Positions 21,660 through 33,037 of a DNA stretch of 64,000 nt are shown in pieces. Both the position numbers and the translations under genes were made by a program. Within the stretch, counting starts at the first letter, position 1. Each line of letters starts with the position of its first letter. Source of the stretch: Adiantum capillus-veneris (taxonomy: Eukaryota; Streptophyta; Polypodiopsida; Polypodiales; Pteridaceae); contig CM043966.1 in the NCBI GenBank assembly GCA_014529385.2, positions 97,725,087 to 97,789,086 of the forward strand, given 5' to 3'. The notes below the pieces were generated by a model. That model worked only from the letters and a program-made list of their open reading frames with translations. It searched no databases and had not been told where the DNA came from.

Positions 21660-22088
21660 ATTAGAGAAGAAGAAAGAAAATATAGAGACGGAAAGACTTA
21701 AACCTCTCACAAAATAGAGGGAGAGAGAGAGTGAAAAAGGTATACGTTTGAAAAAAGTAGGTGATTTGTCATTAATGACCTTGTTTTGAGAGCCTTCTAA
21801 CATAGATTTCGTATCTTTTGACAACGATTTTGTGAAATATAAAATAGAATAAAAGATGAGACTGCATTACTTTGGGCCGCAAATTTAATGAGCTCACTCT
21901 TCAAAAGCACCTAAATATAGCAGTTTCAGTCTTATGATCAAAACATTTAGCCGTTCTCCATCAAAATAGGACCACCAAAACCCAAAATGGAGGAGACAAG
22001 AGTGCCATACTTTTGTATACGTGTCAAATGACTATTGGACTATTCCTTAATCCTTAGATTAACAAAGAGTCCTTTTTGAGTAGTTTGA
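21660..22088. other. Right subterminal region of the Ulp1 transposon
   Basis: AT-rich, no gene. It includes short stretches such as ACCAAAACCCAAAATGG. The left subterminal region near 8870-8912 has a related GGTCAAAACGG...CCGTTTTGGTC near-palindrome, which may be transposase-binding sequence. Confidence 0.4.
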
Positions 22089-22096
22089 CCCTAATG

Positions 22097-22720
22097 AGCT
22101 GAGATAACATGCCCTAGATAGTGAATTTCTTCCTTGAGAAAATCACACTTTGATTCTTTGGCTATAATTGTTTGCTCTTAGCAATTCAAACATCTACCTT
22201 AGATGTTGCAAGTGCTCTTCCTCAGAAGCACTGTATGCAAGAATTTCATCGCGAAAAATGATAACAAACTTACCCAAGTATGGTCTCAAGACACAATCCA
22301 TGAGTGTCATGAAAGTAGCGGATGCATTGGTTAACCCAAAAGGCATAACCAAAAACTCGTAATGACCAAACCTATTTGGAATGCAATTTTGTGTATATCA
22401 ACAAGACGAATAATGATAGCTTGACTGCAAGTCGATCTTTGTAAAAATACGAGCATGAGTGAGCTTGCCAAACAGGTCATCGGGTACTTGTTCTTAACAA
22501 TGACCGCATTTAACCCATGGTAGCCTACATCCATGTGCATACTATCATCTTTTTTCTTCACCAATAGGATAGGAGAAGCCCATGGTGAAGAACTCGTTTG
22601 AATAAATCCTCTCCTAAGATAGTCAGCAAGCTAACGTTCCATCTCAACAGCCTCAGAATGACTCATTCTGTAGGGTGGTTTACTGACTGGTTTACTTTCC
22701 ACGTCTATTCCATGTTGCAC
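22097..22720 (-). pseudogene. Gypsy-1 RT N-terminal half
   Basis: In broken minus frames: SSPWASPILLVKKKDDSMHMDV, then LNAVIVKNKYP, then [16 protein letters not shown], and a catalytic box reading FRDEILAYS where YxDDILxYS is expected. It ends with IHYLGHVISA at the insertion point (22097) and continues with GLHMDQSKV at 8801. The YxDD to FRDE change removes an essential Asp. Confidence 0.85.
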
Positions 22721-22950
22721 AGATCGTGTCGGCGATAATCTTGATGGTATCATTAGGAAAAACATCTTGAAATTCCATTAATAAATCTTTTCACTGACTA
22801 GCAACCTTTACTTGTTGAGAAGAGAGAGAAGTAGCCATTGTGGGAAGACAAGAGAGAGAAGCATGCGGCGTTGAGGAATTTTTAACAGATTCAACATTTG
22901 AAAGAAAATGACACAATGAGAAACACAAGAAAACTTCTTCTATTTCATTA

Positions 22951-23625
22951 TCAGAAGTGAGCTTCATAAGCTCTGTTGTACGTATCAGTGGTGAGGAAAG
23001 ACACATCCTTCTCTCCTAACAACAACACATGTGTGCCATGGGATTCAAACATAAGACTTTTGTGCTCGTAGCTACACTTCAATGATGGTCCTAGGCTATG
23101 CAACCACTCTCTACCAAGTACCACATCTGCTCGCTCCATATTCATAACCTGAAAATCCAAGGATATGGAATAGTCTTGAATTTCCAACAGTACAACTCTG
23201 ACTTGAGTATCCCATACTTTGGCATCATAGCCATTCAACATTGCTACCTTGTAGCGGTGGGAACTCAGAGTTTGGGGCAATTTGAGTCTTTTCACTAATC
23301 CATAGTTAATGAAATTGTGAATAGCACCGTCATCTACCAAGATACGCCCCGTGTTCCCTTGAAGAGATCCGTGCATACACACTAACTCATGTGGACCGAA
23401 GTTCTGTTGCCACATGGAAGCTCTGATACAGCATTCATGCACCACCTCAGTGCGTGTGATCTCCACCTCCGAGAAACGAGTGAAAGACTCAAGAGACAGC
23501 AGTTGCACCGTGTGCACTGCTTTCTCCTTGCCTCCAGTAGCAGATTTCCCTTGGGACAATCCTTTTTCCCATGGCCGCTTCCCAAGCATTGAAAACATAA
23601 CTTCTCTTTTTTAGCCTTCTCAAAT
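22951..23625 (-). pseudogene. Gypsy-1 zinc knuckle and protease
   Basis: Near 23610-23560, two frames together give C-F-Q-C-L-G then G-H-G-K-K-D-C, a CCHC knuckle with a frameshift. The frame to 22951 includes GRILVDDGAIHNFINYGLVKRL, a retropepsin site where D-S/T-G is D-D-G, then DVVLGREWLHSLGP, the conserved second half of gypsy proteases. Confidence 0.85.
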
Positions 23626-23714
23626 TCCTTAGGAGAGAGAGACCCTCGAGACCCTTTGGGTTTTTTAGCTACTTCAGAGTTGGCTACTATAAATTTCCTT
23701 TTATTTTTTTAATG

Positions 23715-24300
23715 TTATGTGCGTATATTAACATGTGTATTTGTAGGCACATGAGTACTATGTAATTTCTTCTCATCTAGATCATCATGAATGTGAGCTT
23801 TCACCATGGCCTCATCAAGTGTTTTAGGGTCTTGAGTCTTGACGTGCTTCTTCTTAAGCTCTGGTGTCAGACCATGGATAAACCCACGTACTTGTTGAAA
23901 GGTGTCTAACCCTTCCAACTTGAGGACAACATCCCGATATTGTGAGATATATACAAGCGATGATGGGTGTTGGCGCATGGAACATGTGTCCCAAGCGGTC
24001 CAATTTCTATCCGCCTCATTTGTGGACAGGAACTCTTTTCTAAACATAGTCTCCAAAGCTGTCCAACTCTGTGGTATGATATTCTTCTCCTTGAGAGACA
24101 TCCACCATTTATGGGATTGCATTCCAAAGTTAGACTTGTCTGCGGCGCCCTGACTGCATTCGGAGTACGTCGTAAGGCGTGAATTCCATCCCACTTGCTG
24201 AGAAAGATATTCACTGCATCCTTCTTGCGCTCTTGGTCCTCTCCCTTAAACATTGATGGCTTTGTATTTTTCAACAACTCGTCCACCTCCTTCGCGATGA
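23715..24300 (-). pseudogene. Gypsy-1 gag
   Basis: Capsid-like gag in two frames. It reads FKGEDQERKKDAVNIFLSKW, then after a shift WWMSLKEKNIIPQSWTALETMF, and finally GFIHGLTPELKKKHVKTQDP. These are the usual landmarks of the plant retrotransposon gag domain. The C-terminal part is followed by the zinc knuckle. Confidence 0.8.
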
Positions 24301-25358
24301 GAGAGTGCAGAGAATCCGGAGATGGACCTTGTCCATTACTAAAGTGGATAATTTACTGACATTTTCATTTAGTGATGCAAAATTCGCTATGTGTGCTTGA
24401 AATGCTCGAAATTCTTGGATATTGAGCATTCATAAGCATCATCTCCTCCCGTAGCTTTGCGGGTACCCTCCGTGAGAGTATCCGACCGCAAGGCATGATT
24501 GGGAGGATCGGGCATACTGTGCTCGAAATCAAAAGTCATGTTGATATCCGAATCCAAGGCGACTGTGTAGTGCTAAGAAGAAATAGAAGAATACCTGGAG
24601 ATCAAAAGATTTGATGCCAACCTGTTGTATCCGTCATTGGTACCGAAAATCATCGCTAATCAGCCATGCTAATTACGTGATTTTTAGGTAAGGTAATCCC
24701 GTCACGTTTATTGCGGAACTTGTCTAATCGATTGTCGAATCCCAAACTGTTATCAATAGGTCGAGCTTCGAACACTTTGCAAATAGTTGAAATGAATGAA
24801 GAACTACGACTGTCTCTAGTCGAAAAACTAAGAAATTTTTGAAACTTCGAAAATTTCTGCAGAAATTTGGTGACTTGCCAATGAATTTTCTGGCTCCGGC
24901 CGAGGTTGTCACAGTGTTTACCGTCAAGGAGAGTGGAGGGCCTTTAGCCGTGGGCACTTGCCCTAAGGGGAGAGGTGTTCCTTTTTTTAGATTTGCCCTA
25001 AGGCCTCAGACAGCCCGAGTGTGGATGGTAAAACACAAAAACTCACCAAGTTTGGCGATGGCGCACAGGGCAGGCCGCCTAGAGAGAGAAAGAGAGAGAG
25101 ACATCATTGCGTTGCTCGACTGCGCCCGCCGATGTGCGGATTCTCCTCGGCTCCCCCTCGCGCTCCTTCCAGGCCTGCTTGTGCCGGTCAAAAAACCTTC
25201 TTCCTCCCCCCTTATAGGGCTGCTGCCCAGGCCGCGGCTTCGTCTTCCGGCTATGTGTAGAGAGCTTCCCTGCCTTTGGTAAGAGAGGAGCTCCTCGGCC
25301 CTATTGCATGCACATGCAAAACCATGAGAGGACCACGCTTGCCCTTGGACTATTTTTA
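24301..25358 (-). other. Gypsy-1 leader between primer site and gag
   Basis: About 1 kb with no clear conserved coding segment. It contains a short (GA)n run near 25081-25100. Any gag N-terminus is not recognisable. Confidence 0.5.
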
Positions 25359-25370
25359 GCTCTGATACCA
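25359..25370 (-). other. Gypsy-1 primer-binding site (tRNA-iMet)
   Basis: On the minus strand it reads TGGTATCAGAGC, the standard complement to the 3' end of plant initiator methionine tRNA, directly after the 5' LTR. Confidence 0.9.
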
Positions 25371-25373
25371 AAA

Positions 25374-25515
25374 TGAAGCCCCGAGAACTACCTTGTTGGA
25401 TTCACCGCCCAACCTCCCATATATATAGCCCTTGGCCTGAATCCCTAATCCACACTGATAGCCGGCCTCTTCGCCCAGGTCCGTGACCCCCCTTGGGTAT
25501 GCCCTTGGCATGACA
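25374..25515 (-). repeat. Gypsy-1 5' LTR
   Basis: Plus-strand ends are TG...CA. It matches 7442-7586 and lies 3 bases beyond the primer-binding site. Divergence from its partner implies an old insertion. Confidence 0.8.
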
Positions 25516-26740
25516 CTCCACGAGGTACATAATCCCCAAGTGATTTATTACTTGCTTACATGTGAGTGTCACTTCTCCTCCAAAATCTCGTTGGCTCTCT
25601 TGGTGTAACTATTAGACTCTACATGTATGATCAACTCTACTACTCATGCTTACAGTACTATCTAAACTTTTAAGGATTTTCCTTCAAAATTATATTTGCT
25701 TTCACGTCCTTTCTAATCGCTATAAAATGAGGGGGGTAATCGTAAAAGAGAGAGGAATGTGTCACGCACACGCACACGCACATGCACGAGTGGGTGGGAG
25801 GTAACACCTTTGTTTTGCAGCTACACCTCAAAGAGGTGCAATTAGGGGAGGTAGGAGGGGGTAATTTAGAACAACTATTCCCCTCCATGTGGGGGTACCC
25901 TTACTTACCAAGTAGGTCTCCCCAATCTCGGAAAAAGAAAAATGTTCGTGCAATGTCATTGAAGATTCAAAATCAAATGTAAATGGTTGTCTTATTGTGA
26001 AGAAAGTGGAAGGTTTTGTAGAATTTAGAAGGCTGAGTGTCTGCCTGAGGCGAGTGCCAAAGAATTACTTGTGTTTCTTGTTGATCCGATGACACCAAAG
26101 TTATGATGCTCTAATTTCCCTTCACAATAACCTTGGTTGAACAGGGACTGATTCCCTCTCTCTGGATATCGATATCTATGCATCCATGTGTTTTTTTGTG
26201 TGTGAGCTTTTACTTTGGTATTTTAAGCAATTAAAAAACGAGCCAAGAGAATCGTGAATCCATTAGGTTATCCTTTTAATTTTTTTAAGCCATTAAGTGA
26301 TCCATTAAGTAGTACCAAATGAGTGCAGTAAACCTTCATCCTTGAAATGCTCAATTTTTTTCACGTTCAACTTATTGATTTGCAACACAAAGTTTTGGAG
26401 GCCATATGAAATAAACTTGGCCAATAAAATTGCATCTTCAATGTGCGCATAGGGTAGAGGAGCCAGGTTAGGTACAGTTAAAAAGCAGGGGCCAATTTAA
26501 GAAATTTCAAATTGTAATGCTTCAATTTTACATTTGTGCTCAATGATTTTCATTGAATTGGATATCAAATTGTAGCACTCGTGAAGATCTACTCACACAT
26601 CTATCCATTTCCATCCTCTATTTGCATTATCTCAACAATATATTAGCTTCAAGTTATATGCGTACTTGTATTGGTCACGTCTTTTCAGTGGCTCCTGTAC
26701 CCTAGATCTCACTAAAAAAAAGTGCTTCACACCAACAATG
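25516..26740. other. Intergenic, no supported gene
   Basis: AT-rich with one short (CA) tract near 25765-25785. I see no gene or clear repeat. The region ends at a decayed gypsy relic. Confidence 0.45.
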
Positions 26741-27800
26741 TTAGACATTTTCCCTTGAAGCATCTTTCAAGTGATGTGGATGATCTACATTGCCAATTTT
26801 CGAGAGCATAAAAAGTTCATGGTACTTCTCACTCATAAACCAAGTCCTTATAGTGAGATTCATTAAGATTTTATTCTCAAATACAATAGGGTTCCCCCTA
26901 AATAGTAGCAACACTATTGCAAATGCCTCACTACTTGGCTCAATCTCCAACATAAAAAAAAATCATTAGGGTCGATAACACTCAAAAACATATTGAAGCC
27001 ATAGCTACTTTGATATTTTCAAAGCTACTTTGGTGTGGATAGTTTCCCAATTGATACTTTTTAACTTTGATTGCAAGTGGTTAGTCAACATCCATGTAAA
27101 ATCCTTCACATGCTATCGGTAGAAACCAGGCATGCCTAGAATTAGTTTGCGATTCCTTGAGACTCTTTGACATGAGCCATTTGACAATAAATTTCTTTTT
27201 TTGAGGTTCCTTCGTGTCTATCTCTATAGAAAAATGTAGATTTCATTTTTGTAGTGTTTATTTGATTGCCGTTTAGGAAATCTTTCGCTTTCTCGATGTA
27301 AGCCGTTAAGGAAATCTTTCGCTTTCTAGTTCCATCCAACTACTTTTCTAAATAAATCGAGGGCTCAAATAATGAATCCTTTTTGTAACAAAAAGAAATT
27401 TCCCTCTAAAAGTAGAGTGTGCATATGTAAGACTCAAACACTAATTGTAAATATTTTAGTTTTTCATTGTGTATCTAAATATATAGATATTGTAGTAATT
27501 ATAGATGCATAACATTGTCCTCAATGTTTCTTGTGCATTGTCCAAACCAAATGGCATGACCAAGAAGTCATCATGTCCAAACTAAGTTCTAACATACTCT
27601 AGACTTTATCCTCATGATTATGCCCTAATCTCTAGTCAATTCTAAAAAAGTATGTTCCTCTATGGAGGTTGTCAAATAACTAGTCCATTTGAGACATAGG
27701 GTAACAATCACTAACCAAATGTAGTCCATGAATGTCTGCATTACAATCACCAAAGAATAGGCAATGCAAATGGTGAGGAACGGGGGTGAATGAATCCTCT
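26741..27800 (-). pseudogene. Decayed Ty3/gypsy RT-RNase H relic
   Basis: The minus strand shows scattered but ordered traces. At ~27610-27530 it reads [18 protein letters not shown], the RT box before the active site. At ~27130-27050 it reads GMPGFYR and a connection-like segment. At 26953-26741 it reads LEIEPSSEAFAIVLL, then GNPIVFENKIL, matching the RNase H start (LxxDASxxAIGAVL...PIAFxSKxL). No LTRs were found. It is much older than the other copies in the window. Confidence 0.7.
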
Positions 27801-28068
27801 TCATATAATCAACCAAATGTCATTTCACTTTTTGTACCATGGAGTTTCTCAATCATTAATATAGCCTGTTTTTTGTGTGACCTTTGTTGCGCCTCTTGTG
27901 TAAACAACCACTCCACCTAGGTCAAGCCATGTAGACAAATCCACGTGAAAATGATGATGTAAGTGTGATGGTGAAAGAGATAGCCAACCTATAAGGCGGA
28001 TAGAAATGCATCTTGTGATGAGGTTAATGAACACAAATAATATCTTTGATTATTTCCACACATGTAAA

Positions 28069-28295
28069 TGTTACCATATACATGTGGCAGTGATATGTGT
28101 GAACACACTAGGACCGTCAGGGCATTTTTTCCCTCTTTAGGAGGTTTTTTCCCCCGAGCATTGTATATACGCCCATCACTCTAGGGCTATCTATCTTTCC
28201 ATTGCATACTAAGTAACACACTCTCTATTGTGTGCCTTGAGCTTCCTTCGTCTTCCCCAAGCTGTGTGTGTTTCTCTGCAACCCTAATTCCAACA
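28069..28295 (+). repeat. Copia-3 5' LTR
   Basis: 227 bp, starts TGTTACCATATAC and ends CCAACA. A TTGTATATACG near 28160 is a possible TATA box. Confidence 0.92.
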
Positions 28296-28297
28296 AT

Positions 28298-28309
28298 TGG
28301 TATCAGAGC
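28298..28309 (+). other. Copia-3 primer-binding site (tRNA-iMet)
   Basis: TGGTATCAGAGC, two bases after the 5' LTR. Confidence 0.95.
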
Positions 28310-28622
28310 AGGTTGCGTCCTCCCGGGCTTAGTCGCCAGCTACTCCAGCACACGCCTGCTCACTTTCTCCGATTTCAGTGAGCTTTGGCGAACGTTTGCA
28401 GGTCAACAAATATTTTGGGTTCGGGCTCATTTCGGCCTCCGTTTCCACTACAGGCAGTATTGCACATGCAATTTCGTCATTTTGTGCAGAGATTCTGTCA
28501 GTGTCATTTTTTGCATAACGGGTGCCTTACAGTCTTCTACATTTTGTGCTATATAGCACGTGTTGTTCCCGCTCCGTTTCTCCTATTTTCGAGCAGTTTA
28601 CACATCAGGTGCAACATTTACC

Positions 28623-29718
28623 ATGGCTGACAACAACACAGATGTCTTCAAGATGTTTGTGGTTGAGGACATGTTGGATGGGGACAATTACCCTATCTGA
28701 GCTTATATGATGCAACACGTTCTGATGTCAAAGGGCGTCTGGAATATTTTGCAAGGCATTGATGTACGTCCTGGTTCTGAGGATGTAGGCGATGTTGAGG
28801 ATGTTGCAGGTCTTGCTGCAAGGATTGCTGCTATTAGAGTTGTTTTTCCTACGGTAGAACAAGCTCGTTGGGATGTAAAGGATGCGTAGACTCATGCATT
28901 GATTGCGTTGTCTGTGAAGCGCACTATTGTTCCACACATCCGTTCAGCAAAATCTGCAAAACAGGCTTGGGATATTTGGCTGGTCTTTATGCAAGTTGCA
29001 ATGAAGCTAAAATTGCTTTGCTGCGTAAAGAGTTGCAGTCGAAGATTATGCACGAGGAAGATGATATGGACACTTTCCTTTTTAGTGTCAAGGATATCAA
29101 TGAGCAACTTATTTCTACAAGTGAAGTCATTTCAGACAGTTACTTTGTGCAGACTGTTCTTGATGCCTTACCAAAATTCTTATCAGACTTTTGCTAGTAC
29201 TTGGAGACTTATGACCCAAGGAAATCCAGAAGTTGTCAAGTTTGATGCATTATGCACATTGTTGTTGCAAGTCACTTTCTAGAAAAAACAAGACTAGACA
29301 GAGTGCAGTTGAACAGGCTTTTATTGCTTCTCAAAGAAAGGGTGGCAACAGCAATGCAGCCACTTCTTATGGTTCTTCTACGAGTGGCAAAACTTCTGTT
29401 CCCAATGCTTCTGCTGGCAGCACTTCGTCCGGCAATTCTGGTGATAAGGGCAAAAAGAAGATGCGTTGCCATTATTGTAAAGCTAATGATCACTTGATCA
29501 AGTCGTGTCCTAAGTTGAAGGCCAAAGAGGCTAAGAAGAAAGAGGGTGGTTCCACTGCAAATGTTGGTTCCACTACAAATGCAGCCATTGTTGAGTCTTC
29601 TGTGAAAGGAGACTATAATGCTGATGTTGATGCAGAATGGGCTTTTAGCGCAGAGTGCACTTACAATCCTGTTGTCCATGATGCATGCTTGTCAGTTGCT
29701 GCAGATTCACATGTGTGA
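28623..29718 (+). pseudogene. Copia-3 gag with zinc knuckle
   Basis: Starts MADNNTDVFKMF and continues through stops at ~28698 and ~28888 and several shifts. Ordered gag segments include EEDDMDTFLFSVKDINEQL. It ends with a Ser/Gly-rich linker and a CCHC knuckle, CHYCKANDHLIKSC, near 29467-29508. A TGA at 29716 separates it from the protease. Confidence 0.85.
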
Positions 29719-30780
29719 TATTTCGACAGTGGTGCTACAAAGCACATTACCTCACATCATAAATTGTTCACCTCTCTCGAGTCTGTCCCTCACGGGAATT
29801 CAGTCACTTGTGCCAACAATGCCTCTTATCCGGTTTAGGGAGATGAAAAGATTGTGCTTACTGCTGCAAATGCCAGTTCCTTCACACTTGTTGATGCACT
29901 TTATGTACCTGGGATCAAGAAGAATCTCGTCTGTATCCGCACTTGCTAGACTTGGACTTGTAGTCAAATTTGTGGATGACAGATGTACAGTTCATGTTCT
30001 CAGTTTTGGTAATGAAATTGTTGCATCTGGCCTTTTGTGCCGTGGTCTGTATAAGCTCACTTTGTATGACAAGTGTGGACAAAATTTTACAAATGCAGTT
30101 GCAGATTCAAGGGCTATTTTAGATGCAAAACTTTGGCATGCACGTTTTGGTCATCTGAATTTTGCCAGTTTGCGGCGTTTGCAGAAATCTGATATGGTTG
30201 CTTCTTGCCGCCTCTTGAAGCACCTGTCAAACATGTTTGTGAAGGCTGTATTTTGGGTAAGATGCAGCGTTCTAAGTTTCCAAAGAATGGTTCAGTTCGG
30301 GCTACATGCAGGTTGCAGCTTGTGCATAGTCATGTTTGTGGGCCCATGCAAACTCCGTCCTTGGGCAATTACCTTTACTTCGTGACTTTCATTGATGATT
30401 ACTCCAGGCATGCATGGGTATTTCCGCTTAAAGCAAAGTCCGAAGTTTTTATGTGCTTCAAACAATTTCTGGCTATGGTTGAAAATGTCTCAAAATGTAC
30501 TATCGGTACTCTCCGTTCCGATCGAGGGGGGGAGTATATGTCTCATGAATTCAATGCATTTCTGGCTAGTTGTGGGATAAAAGAGCAATGTACAATGCCT
30601 TATACACCTCAGCAAAATGGTGTTGCTGAGAGGAAAAACAGGTCACTTACGGAAATGGCACGATGTATGGTCAAAAGTCAAGCTTTGCCTCATTCATTTT
30701 GGCTTCGGGCCATCATGTGTGCCACTTATGTACTAAACAAATGTCCTCCCGAAAGCTTTGCAGTCTATTACTCCATATGA
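29719..30780 (+). pseudogene. Copia-3 protease and integrase
   Basis: The protease site YFDSGATKHIT lies at 29719-29751. A GAG-pre-integrase segment (LWHARFGHLNFASLRRL) follows at ~30131 and then CEGCILGKMQRSKFP. The integrase core shows LVHSHVCGPM, where the first catalytic Asp is His, then LRSDRGGEY and NGVAERKNR with the second Asp and Glu intact. Frame shifts near 30230 and stops at 29838 and 29948 disable it. Confidence 0.87.
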
Positions 30781-32883
30781 AGCATGGCATGATAGAAAGC
30801 CTTCTATTGAGCATATGCGTGTTTTTGGCTGTTTGGCATAGTGCTTTGGTGCCACAAACACAACGCAGAAAATTGGATGATAAGGCTGTCAAATGTATTT
30901 TTGTTGGTTATAGTGCTAAAAGCAAAGGTTACAGGTTGTATCATCCGCAAACAAAACGTATTCTGGTTTCACGAGATGTAGTGTTTGTGGAAGATTCTGT
31001 TCAACCCTTGTCTCATGTAGTAGAGACAATAATGTAAGCTCACATGACATTTATGACACTTTGTACCCTCTTTTCAGTGGTGGAAATATGAATGTAAGTT
31101 CCAATGAGGAAAATGTACAACCTATGGGGGTTTCAGAAAATGTTACAGATCAGCCTATTACTGATGCAGATGTACATGATGTACTTGATGAGGAAAGGGC
31201 TCAAAATGAGCACGCTAGAGGTATGTCAAAATGGTTGGTGCACACTTTGTGTGACAGTAAATTGGATGCACCTTTGTCTAGTCGTACTCGTTCAGGCTCT
31301 CGCCACGCATCAGATTGTTATGCTTTGGCTATGTCTAGCTTATGTTGAGGAGCCTCTGTCTTTTGATGAAGCACAAAATTCAGAAAATTGGATGGCTACC
31401 ATGCAATCAGAATATGATGCACTTATAGAAAATGACACAAGAACTTTATGTGATTTTCCTCCTGGCAAAAAGGCCTTTGGTACGAAGTGGGTTTACAAGG
31501 TGAAACGCAAGCCGGATGGTGAGATCGATCGCCATAAGGTTTGACTTGTTGTAAAGGGTTATGCACAGCAAAAAGGCATAGATTATGAAGAGACCTTTTC
31601 TCCCACTTGTCGTATGACTACTCTGCGTTTTCTATGTGCATTGGCAGCTCATTTTGGTTGGGATGTACATCAATCAGACATTGTTACTGCGTTCTTGAAT
31701 GGTGACATATTTGAGGAAGTTTATGTAACGCAGTCTCGCGATTTTGTCATAAAAGGACAAGAGGACAAAGTGTGCAGATGTAAGAAGGCTTTGTATGGGT
31801 TGAAGCAATCTCCTCGTGCTTGGTATGAGAAAGCTGACACTCATTTGGTCAAACGAGGCTTTCGTAACAGTCCAACAGAAAGCACATTGTATGTAAAGTG
31901 TGAGGGTGATGTACTTTTCATTGTAATTCTTTATGTTGATGATTTGTTGATCACTGGACCAAATGAGAGACATATTGCTGAATTTAAGACTGATTTGGAC
32001 GCTACTTTCAAGATAAAAGATTTGGGGTTGTTGTATCATTACTTGGGTATACAGTTTGAGCAGTGTGATGGTGGTATTGCCTTGTGTCAGAAAAGTTACA
32101 TGGAGACATTGCTATGTAAGTTTGGACTTGAGGATTGCAAACCTATTGCCACTCCCATGGAAACAGGTTTGAAGTTGAGTCTACATGATGCTGGCGATCC
32201 TGTTGATGTCACTCTTTACCAAACTGCTATTGGCTGCCTCATTTCTGTATGCAACACGAGGCTGGATATTCAGTTTGCAGTCTCACAGGTCAGCAGATTT
32301 ATGCATAGCCGAGGGTCTAAGCATTGGCAAGCTGTCAAGAGGATTTTCCACTACCTTAGTGGCACTTTACATCTTGGCTTGTTTTATCCCAAAGGGGGAT
32401 CATTACCGCCAGACTTACATGCTTTTTCGGACTCATATTGGGTTGGTTGTTTTCACACGCGAGTGTCCACAAGTGGTTTTTGTTTCATGCTTGGCAGTTC
32501 ATGTATATCATGGTTGAGCAAGAAGCAACCTACTGTGGCCACTTGGAGTTGTGAGGCTCAGTACAGGGCAATCTTCACAACTACAGTTGAGTGTGTATGG
32601 CTCAGACGCCTTATGGCTGATTTGGGTGTTGGACAAGACACTGCCAACACTATCTACACTAACAGTCAGAGCGCATTCGCAGTTGCGAGGAACCCACTTT
32701 TTCATGCTCGCACAAAGCACATTGAGGTGCATTACCACTATGTCAAGGAGAGTCTCTCAACAGGAGAGATCAGCTTGGCTTATGTGCCAAGACAACCTTG
32801 CAGATCTTTTCACAAAGGCATTGTCTCGTGAGAAGCTTGAAGCTTTCCGCAAAGCTTTGGACTTACTCCCCTTTGTGGACTAA
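30781..32883 (+). pseudogene. Copia-3 reverse transcriptase and RNase H
   Basis: The longest intact piece is 31614-32831. It includes VTAFLNGDIFEEVYV, ALYGLKQSPRAWYEK and the catalytic YVDDLLITG, all standard copia RT motifs, then the RNase H part with STSGFCFMLGSSCISW. A final shift leads to the usual C-terminus, LADLFTKALSREK, ending at 32883. The catalytic Asp pair is intact. Confidence 0.9.
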
Positions 32884-32930
32884 TCATGTCATGGCACTTC
32901 CCTTTACTCATGTGCCAGCTCTCGTTCACC

Positions 32931-33037
32931 GCATCACTCCAGGGGGGATTTGTTACCATATACATGTGGTAGTGATGTGTGTGAACACATCACTAGGACC
33001 GCCGGGGTATTTTTTCCCGCATCACTCAGGGGGGATT
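32931..33037 (+). repeat. Duplicated polypurine tract plus LTR head
   Basis: An 88-bp unit (32931-33018) holding GCATCACTCCAGGGGGGATT and the first ~70 bases of the LTR is repeated immediately (33019 onward), where it leads into the true 3' LTR at 33038. The first copy has a small ATC insertion relative to the second. Confidence 0.85.

Larger units (their letters stand above)
8802..22096. mobile_element. Large DNA-transposon-like insert with Ulp1 protease and transposase-like gene
   Basis: The insert divides the Gypsy-1 RT gene exactly, because the RT reading resumes on the other side. Both junctions carry the same 8 bases in inverted order (CATTAGGG 8802-8809; CCCTAATG 22089-22096), followed inward by loosely similar A-rich sequence. 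I take these as short, worn terminal inverted repeats. No retroviral genes of its own are seen apart from a nested copia element. It holds four genes: A (+, transposase-like, 9179-15277), B (-, unknown, 16914-15354), C (+, Ulp1 protease, 17896-19897 or further) and D (-, possible BAH-like, 21647-20360). Without the copia it is about 9.6 kb. Ulp1 genes ride in several known DNA transposons (some MULEs, KDZ/Zisupton, Ginger-type). I cannot assign this one. Confidence 0.65.
7442..25515 (-). mobile_element. Gypsy-1: Ty3/gypsy element split by a nested DNA transposon
   Basis: Minus-strand LTR retrotransposon bounded by related ~142-145-bp LTRs. In transcription order it has: 5' LTR, an initiator-Met primer site (25359-25370), gag, zinc knuckle, protease, first half of RT, the foreign insert (8802-22096), second half of RT, RNase H, the C-terminal end of integrase, a purine-rich tract, and the 3' LTR. 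The integrase catalytic core is missing between about 8060 and 8137. The two RT halves join in register across the insert, which shows the insert arrived later. Many stops and frameshifts mark it as dead. No clear target duplication was found, so an end may have been altered. Confidence 0.85.

Noticed and set aside
8802-22096. Classing the insert as CACTA or as a named MULE family
   Set aside because: Ends are not CACTA, and no 9-bp duplication typical of MULEs could be shown. Ulp1 alone does not decide the family.
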